Assembly (NCBI GenBank): GCA_002224055.1 | Contig: AZLU01000041.1 | Coordinates: 52,744-116,743, forward strand | DNA length: 64,000 nt | Direction of reading: 5' to 3' | Origin: Pezizomycotina sp. ARF18 | Lineage: Eukaryota; Ascomycota | Shown: positions 57,975 through 64,000 of the stretch, one piece after another | Layout of the letters: each line of letters opens with the position of its first letter | Position numbering within the stretch: position 1 is the stretch's first letter | Program-made: the position numbers and the translations under genes | Notes under the pieces: model-generated | What the model was told of the DNA's origin: nothing | What the model saw: only the letters and a program-made list of their open reading frames with translations | Database searches by the model: none

Positions 57975-60634
57975 CTAAGTGCTTGAGGAAGGATTGCAGT
58001 GAGGTTCAAAGCCTGCCTGCTGCATCACTTGCGTAATCGCCCTGTAAAGATCTTCTGCCATTCCTCTTCCATACGGATCAGTTTTCATCGCAATTACAAG
58101 GCTTCCACAGCTCCGGGACGATCTCCATTTACAAGGCTCAAGTATCCAGCCAATTGATTTCTCTATCGCCTCATCGCTTCTAAGGCACGTAGCCGGCCCA
58201 TTCTTACCGAAACCGTTTTTCCGCGTCTTTCATCCTTGGCCAACCTTTCGCAACGCCGTCGCCTTCAACAGGATCTCGACGATGACTACCGCGAGGCTCC
58301 AAATATCAGCCCTCGAAGAGTACTTTTTTCGGAACCAGAGATTCGTCGGGAGCCGCGTAAAAAGCGCTGCGCCCCCTATCATCGGTACTGTTGGATAGAT
58401 GAATCGACGTGCAGTATGGCCGAACAACCAATGTCCGTGATTTCGGCGATGGAAGAGATTTGGGATCGAGGGGGTCTAAAGTCATTAATGTTTACAGTTA
58501 GAACTTTTGTTACGACATAGATGTGCTACACAGGCGCGATGATTCTTGTGCGGCTGTCTTGTATATGTCGTCCACGCAAGCGTATCGCGAAGCTATGCAA
58601 AATCTCTTTCGTACATCTCTGGCGCAAGTGCTAGAGTTTCCTGCTAAGTAGACAGAGCCTCCACAACCGCACACGTCTAGGACAAGCCTAGTTAAAGGAT
58701 AGTGGGCTCCCTGGTGAATCGATAAGTTAAGAGCCTTAAGAGCCTGTTTACCAAAGCAGGCCTTAAGCCATCGATTCCACATGTGTAGGAGGTTCCATAT
58801 TTTCTAGACAAGACGTAAGAGAATTTGGAAGCAAAACTTTCAGCAGATATTAGATACCGCTACAAAATGCGTTTCTTAGTCGAATAATATCAAGTTAATC
58901 CCCGAATATATGCTTGGAGCGTGTGCCCTGGGAAGAATATTACGGTCTCAATAGACGACTAAGGGAATTAAGATTTTCTGCAGCAGTCTAATTCTGTTCT
59001 CTGATGTAGTTCGTGTCCCGCAAGAAGTCTCGACATCCTCGTGACTTTCCGAGACGTAGCGTGCGCGGAATACGGCTCCATCCCTAACAATCAGCTCGCG
59101 CACTTGAAGACGGTGTTTTTCGGTGCACCGGCTACCTTATGTCTCCCTAGCTTACGAAATTACCGAAGAAGTTGAGGTATACAGGCGGCCTGCGTACGAA
59201 GGCAACGCCCCGTGACGGCTTGAGTATCTCTCATATTCGCTGGGGGGGGGGGGGGTACACAATACGCGTGGTTCGTCTTCTCCGATCTTTCACATGGACC
59301 GAGTCATTGACAAGGAGCAAAGTTTCGAAAGTGACCAAAAGATAATTTTTACATAGAATTACGGCGTTGCAGGGTCACGCTCTACCATCGGACAGAAAGG
59401 TCGTCATCTGGGCTAGCGGCTGTTTTTCCCTTGCATCTGTCAAACTTGCTATATCGTTCAAGGTCTCATAGAATCTCGCGGACGTTGAAGAAAAGCTATA
59501 GGACGACAACCGTGGTGTAGGCGTATGCGGCAATCTCCCCTGAAGCGGTAGCAGACTCAAATACAAAAAAAAAAAAAATAAAGATATCTTTTGAAGCTGT
59601 CGGAAAATCAAAGGGACAATATAACTTACCGCAGTACAAGAGAATTTCCCTTGTTTGAGGTCATTGTGTACGATCACCGGAAGCTATACAGGCCGACAGT
59701 CGAAGGAAGAACTTGAGGCGGTTCGCGGGTTTAAATATCTGGTTGAAGTTCTTAAGAGCTTTGCTGGCATCCTCTCTGAGAAGTAATCCCAAGTCGCACT
59801 GTGAACACCGTAAGTCATTAAATGCCTATGAAAATTAAACGAAGGTCAAGCGCGCAAGTGACAGGTAGACTCACGTCCCCCCAAGGCTGGGTAAGTAGCT
59901 GTGATCCCATCCATGCTATCTCGAGTGAAGCATGCGTATAGACTGACGCAATGTTCGTGCTTTAGCTGCTGGAGGATTTCGATCTCGCTGTCCTGCTCAC
60001 TCGTATACTCGTGATTTTCTTCTCTGCGACATGCTCCCCAGATGAGAGTTTCACGCAACGAACCACACCATACGCCCCCTCGCCACTGTATGTGCGACTC
60101 TGTGCATAAATAAAATATATGTCAGTTACTATGGTAAGTTCTTGAAAAGCGAACAAATCATTGAAATGCAGCGTAGTAGATGCGAGCGCGCTTACGAACT
60201 CATAATTGGCGACCTGATTGACGCGCAGCCGCGACTTGCACCCTTTCTCTAGCTCTACCCGCTCTACTTCGTCCCCTTTGGTCTGTTCTACAAACTCACG
60301 CATGAGGCGAGCAGCACCTGCAGCATCAAGCTTCCCGCTTCTTTTTAAACGAGTGCGAGGTTAGCCTGTCGAGTAATCGTGGCTTTATTTAATGCAGACG
60401 CTATATCCGCATATTCACTTGAGCTCATGAGATGGTTATCCTCCGCAGCTTGGAGAATTATATCAGATTGCTCCAGCCTGGTGGGAACGGGAGCGGTAGT
60501 TTCTTTTGCGCGCGTTGGGGGAGATCTGGACGGTAGAGGCTTTGCAGCTTGTTTTTTTCGTTGGCGTGGCAGGCTCACCCTTTACAGCGTTTAGTTTCCT
60601 TGGGGATCTTCGAGCTCCTTTTTTGATCTGCCAT
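57975..60634 (-). CDS. Serine/threonine protein kinase with TPR-like C-terminus, interrupted (possible pseudogene)
   Basis: From ATG 60634: MADQKRSSKIPKETKRCKG, then a helical N-part (DIILQAAEDNHLMSSSEYAD, ASALNKATITRQANLALV, LDAAGAARLMREFVEQT). After an intron comes the Gly loop GEGAYGVV with SGEHVAEKKI (Lys of VAxKK), helix C EIEILQQLKHEHCVSLYACF, CDLGLLLREDASKALKNFNQ, and the catalytic loop IVHNDLKQGK, where one missing base would give the usual HxDLKxxN. A GTAAGT donor follows at once. About 0.9 kb without kinase sequence then intervenes (58430-59370) before subdomain VIII FYAAPDESLV, IX KYSSRADIWSLAVVIVEILL, and a TPR-like end (ILSLVNGDRPGAVEAL, MAEDLYRAITQVMQQAGF). No DFG motif was found. 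Kinase-TPR proteins of this kind are cytosolic; the target is unknown. Confidence 0.65.
59242..59255. repeat. Poly(G) tract, 14 bp
   Basis: An unusually long G run inside the interruption of the kinase gene. It is likely miscounted in the assembly. Confidence 0.85.
60100..60195 (-). other. Intron of the kinase gene, 96 bp
   Basis: On the minus strand: donor GTAAGC, branch AACTGACAT about 23 bp before the acceptor TATGCACAG. It joins the N-terminal helical region (VNQVANYEF) to the Gly-loop exon (SGEGAYGVV). It is the best-formed intron in the window. Confidence 0.75.
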
Positions 60635-60639
60635 GGCGC

Positions 60640-61868
60640 TATCGATGTTAAAAATATTGTTTGTCAATTCTGAGTCGTACGTGCGGAGGAAGGTGTGGGA
60701 GTTGAAGCTGGTCGGGTTGGGTGAACTCGGAGGGAACGCGGAGCGGATGTTTTTGTGCCGGTTGATGATTTTTTTTTTTTTTTTTAAAAAAAAGGAAATA
60801 GAAACAAACAAATAGACAAATAGAAAAACGTTGATAGCAAGACTCACTTAACGTATTAAACGCATTATTAAATACAAATGTTCTCCACTAAACTACTTAA
60901 CAACATTACGGACACCGCTAAGCTTGGTGTGCGCTTTGTAACATATTACCCTAAAGTTCACCTTGGAGAAAAGTTCAGAACATAAACTTCGGGGGATTCA
61001 AAGCTTCAGTGGCAAACATTTCTTAGAACATTTGAAACTCCATGATAACTCAGAGCCAGAGCGGGTAAGCTTTTTGGTGCCATGGGCTTTCAGTGGGTCA
61101 TTTTTTGCTCTGACTCGGATCGTAAACTTGACAACTCTCAAGAGATCGAAATGAAGTAACCGAGTTCACTTCAACTCAAAGGCGTACTATCACAAAGTTC
61201 ATGATGAAGGATACAATATTTTGAAACCAGAACGAAGGTATAAAGTCAAACTTCAAGTACCAGGATAGACGTGGACACCTCTTACATTAACCTGCCTCAA
61301 CAATTACTAGCATTTTTCTTACTCTGCTAGGGCTATATGCTAACTCGACCAATTTCTGAGTGTATGTATATTACAGGCTCATCTCGTCCACTTCTATCAG
61401 TCGTGGAATATAAGATATATATTATGTACGCTAGCGCGTCTCCGCCGTTACGAGGACTTCATCGAAGATTACGAAAAACAAAATGTTCCCGTCGTGTCTG
61501 CAATAACTTTAAGACTCTAACATAGAATGAAGAAAATCAAAATTGGTCTTTGTAAGATATATTCACACACGGAAGTACGGCATATGCTGATACAATATCT
61601 GCAGAAGACGGATGCATGGGAATGCGGCCATACATCGGCCATACATCGTGACCCGGACGGCGTTAAGTTCTCTGAATGATGCTTGAATATCTGGAATTGC
61701 AAAGCGCGCAAAGGGATTCTCGCAACTCATCTTCCGCGTTTCAAAATGAAAAATCGCAATGTGATTAACGATGTGTATTTGTGATTAGCAACCTTTATTT
61801 GATATATATTCTACAAAAGGAGTACGCAGGCACTTTGAAGCACTTGTCAAACGAATGTTTAATCCTCT
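60640..61868. other. Intergenic
   Basis: T17 and A9 runs at about 60770-60792. Open frames at 60963-61154 and 61337-61525 have no recognisable feature. A 12-bp direct repeat (GGCCATACATC x 2) is at about 61626-61648. Nothing supportable. Confidence 0.5.
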
Positions 61869-62340
61869 TTAGATATCCCACTTATCAGCCACAGGCGTAT
61901 CCAAAAACTCCTTAAACTGCCGTCCGTGTTCGCGATTCGTCGGGTCTAACAATGACAGTCTATAAAAGTTCCAAGCTCTGTTAGTTTCATGTCTCCTCGC
62001 AAGGTACCTGATGTACAACGAGTTAATATCTGCTTACCCTGCACTTGTCACGCATCCCCACCCTGTTCCGGGCAGTGCTGCCGAATCCGTCCATGATACC
62101 GTCCTGGGCGTCTTCGGTCCGAGGATCTTTCCGTAGAAGCGCATTTACCGCATTCGTGAGTGAGACCATTCCGGGCGCGGCCTCCATGGCAGCTTGCAGA
62201 TGGATTTGGTGACTACAGCGCCAATACCGGCGCTGGAAGGGCAGAGACACTCGCATTCGAGGCGGGGGACGGGGAGGTTGTCAACGCGAAGGGGCACCGA
62301 AGACGGAGAGTATGGCGAAGAAGGAGGTGAAGGAGACCAT
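61869..62340 (-). CDS. Small secreted protein (one frameshift, possible short intron)
   Basis: The ATG at 62340 begins a good signal peptide (MVSFTSFFAILSVFGA). An indel near 62285 then shifts to the frame reading CSHQIHLQAAMEAAPGMVSL, TNAVNALLRKDPRTEDAQDG and GSTARNRVGMRDKC. A GTAAGC...CATCAG interval (about 62011-62040) is likely removed or partly deleted. Beyond it YLARRHETNRAWNFYRLSLL and REHGRQFKEFLDTPVADKWD end at 61869. Total is about 145 residues. No domain is recognised. The mature part is charged and helical with at most two or three Cys, so it does not look like a Cys-rich effector. The interval is 30 bp, short for a fungal intron. Confidence 0.5.
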
Positions 62341-63303
62341 TTTGTTTGGAGTGTTAATGTATATGATACGGTATTGCTTTAAAGTGGATTGCTTGTGGGT
62401 TTGAAGATCGAGAATGAGACGGCGGAGTTTCGAGATCGCTGTTATATAGACATTGATGTTATATTAACATAATCCCACAGTAGGAGCGAAGTAACGATAT
62501 CTCCTGTACGGAAGTAGTTAAACATTCGCTGCGGATACTTGATTGCGTTAATTTTTTCAAGATGAACAATTTTAACTCAAATAAATTCATTCCATTACGA
62601 TCGCACGATCTATAGTACATGTATAATACTTACTAGTTGGGAGCTGCCTTAGTCGATCCCACCTATACTTTTCAAAATCCCTCTTACCTCTGCTATCACG
62701 ATAGTGGCTTACCAAAGCATTTGCCTTCAATGCGTCTCTGGGCGGGGATTTTCGGAGAAAAATTTTTGCGGTCTTTTAATCTCCCCGCGCATAATGCATT
62801 CGCGAAATCCCCAGATCGTCGAGAAGAGCCAAGATCTCGATATATCCAAACCTTCTCCCAACGTTTTAGGTGAGAACATACTAATGAGTCTCCGGTGTTA
62901 AATTCGGCGATTTTGATAAACCTCTTGACTATCGGGCATGTAGTTTGAACTCTCTATGCGCTCAGGTTTTCATGCATACTCGCAACATGCTTCACCTTCC
63001 AACTTGACCTATGTAGCTTTAATCCCATCCGAGTCCAGCGGACTTGAAGAGACCGCCAAAGCTCGTGGTTATGAAATGACACCAAGATGGATTCGATATG
63101 CTCTGACGATCTTCTACATTCCTTTGAGCCCGAATAATCTTCGTATTGACTGCCCCGTTTACTTGTATTTTATTCTACTTTTATTTTGGTTTGTTTTAGG
63201 CTCTACCGCTCCTAGTCTGTTAAATTCACGAAATTGGATCCTCATCACTTTCATTCAAAAACCTGAATCCTTCTTCTATCGTTCCCCTTCTTGGTAAACT
63301 CTT
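62341..63303. other. Intergenic, one long open frame
   Basis: The plus-strand frame 62956-63297 (SSGLEETAKARGYEMTPRWI, then a hydrophobic YLYFILLLFWFVLG) is open for 113 codons. It may be an upstream exon of the trace at 63.3 kb, but nothing in it is recognised. Confidence 0.3.
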
Positions 63304-63768
63304 ACGACCAACAACGCCAATACAGGACCGCGTTATGGCGAGTCCAAAGCTTGGAAGCTCAAGAACCACTGTCGACCTTGGAAGCCCTACGTATCGATCG
63401 ATCTGAGCGGTGTAGAAACCGCATGGACGAGAAACGCGATACGCGACAATTGGTAAATGTGACCCGCATAAACATTTGTTCAAGCTTATCTCTACCATTC
63501 TTCGAGGCCTCATCGACTTTTTGAAAGCTAGGCTAACATTACCCCTAATCTCAGGGTGAAGCGGCGATCTACGGATTCTCGCCACACCGCGGTTGGGATT
63601 GAAACGAGGTTTGACAACTCCAGCATCTCGCAGGTAGGAATTGCCCGGCTGGATCTAAAAATGACCAATTTGGTCACACAGCCCACCAATGGTAAGCTGA
63701 GCTTCCTATTAGAAACACTCTATTTGGACAAATCCACCACAATCGGTTCAACGGCGAAAGGATTATGA
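63304..63768 (+). CDS. Coding trace near the right edge, unrecognised
   Basis: Plus-strand pieces: TTNNANTGPRYGESKAWKLK, PWKPYVSIDLSGVETAWTRN, then after a one-base shift KCDPHKHLFKLISTILRGLI / DFLKARLTLPLISG, then GEAAIYGFSPHRGWD or, in another frame, ISQVGIARLDLKMTNLVTQP and SFLLETLYLDKSTT to 63768. The pieces are protein-like and collinear, but an opposite-strand frame (63226-63585) is also open. Family and function are unknown. Confidence 0.28.
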
Positions 63769-64000
63769 GCCATTATCGATACCAGGTGATTAATTACCTA
63801 GCGAATACAGGTATCTATGGTTTCCTCATGCCATTTTTGAGCGAGTCTTACTATTTAACCTTAAAAACTTCTAGGATTATATGCACAAACTGACTGAATT
63901 TTTCTGGTACCAGGGCACAGGAACGACCTGTTACAATGCTTGATTATTTTGTCCTTCGGATAAATATTCTTGCCACGGCATCCGAGTGACTAAATCAAAG

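Noticed and set aside
1-64000. CRISPR arrays, rRNA, integrons or prophage
   Set aside because: No regularly spaced direct repeats with unique spacers, no rRNA-like sequence and no bacterial gene organisation; the window is eukaryotic.

Overview
The window looks like nuclear DNA of a filamentous ascomycete (Pezizomycotina), probably a repeat-rich, gene-poor genome. The pointers are short introns with GTAAG donors and CTAAC/CTGAC branch points, a fungal NACHT-TPR NOD-like receptor, a fungal rhodopsin-domain integral membrane protein, a monocarboxylate-porter-type MFS transporter, a cytochrome P450 with an N-terminal anchor, and several small secreted proteins. I cannot place it more finely. No rRNA, tRNA, CRISPR or bacterial-type operon was seen.

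Nearly every recognisable gene is cut by single-base indels, often at homopolymers, so each protein has to be read by hopping between frames of one strand. This hits conserved genes (MFS, P450) as hard as fast-evolving ones. Two adjacent 0.2 kb repeat copies differ almost only by one-base indels. The simplest reading is an unpolished long-read assembly, with real gene decay on top in places. Gene coordinates below are therefore outer limits of a coding trace, not clean ORFs.

Layout: 1-2.06 kb no gene; 2.2-2.9 kb (+) secreted Ser/Thr/Gly-rich protein; 3.27-3.48 kb AT island; 3.6-3.8 kb (-) small secreted protein; 5.39-5.80 kb tandem duplication; 6.4-7.0 kb (+) secreted Cys-rich, probably GPI-anchored protein; 7.45-9.05 kb (-) unrecognised protein, head-to-head with the NACHT-TPR-zinc receptor at 10.7-14.6 kb (+); 15.2-16.3 kb two diverged copies of one short broken gene; 16.6-17.9 kb (+) unrecognised gene; 17.9-19.3 kb homopolymer-rich spacer; 19.3-20.7 kb (-) MFS transporter; 24.9-27.0 kb two old tandem copies of a ~1.19 kb unit; 32.1-33.6 kb (-) P450; 40.0-42.4 kb (+) large unrecognised protein; 48.1-50.1 kb (-) rhodopsin-domain membrane protein; 55.1-55.6 kb (+) small unrecognised gene; 58.0-60.6 kb (-) protein kinase with a TPR-like tail; 61.9-62.3 kb (-) small secreted protein; 63.3-63.8 kb (+) coding trace near the right edge. 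The long stretches between (20.9-32.1, 33.7-39.8, 42.4-48.1, 50.9-55.1, 55.7-57.9 kb) show no gene I can support.

Functionally the window mixes surface and secreted proteins, a putative intracellular immune-type receptor with an unknown divergent neighbour, a kinase, and single transport and oxidation genes. It does not form an obvious biosynthetic cluster: MFS, P450 and rhodopsin genes are 11-15 kb apart with nothing linking them.
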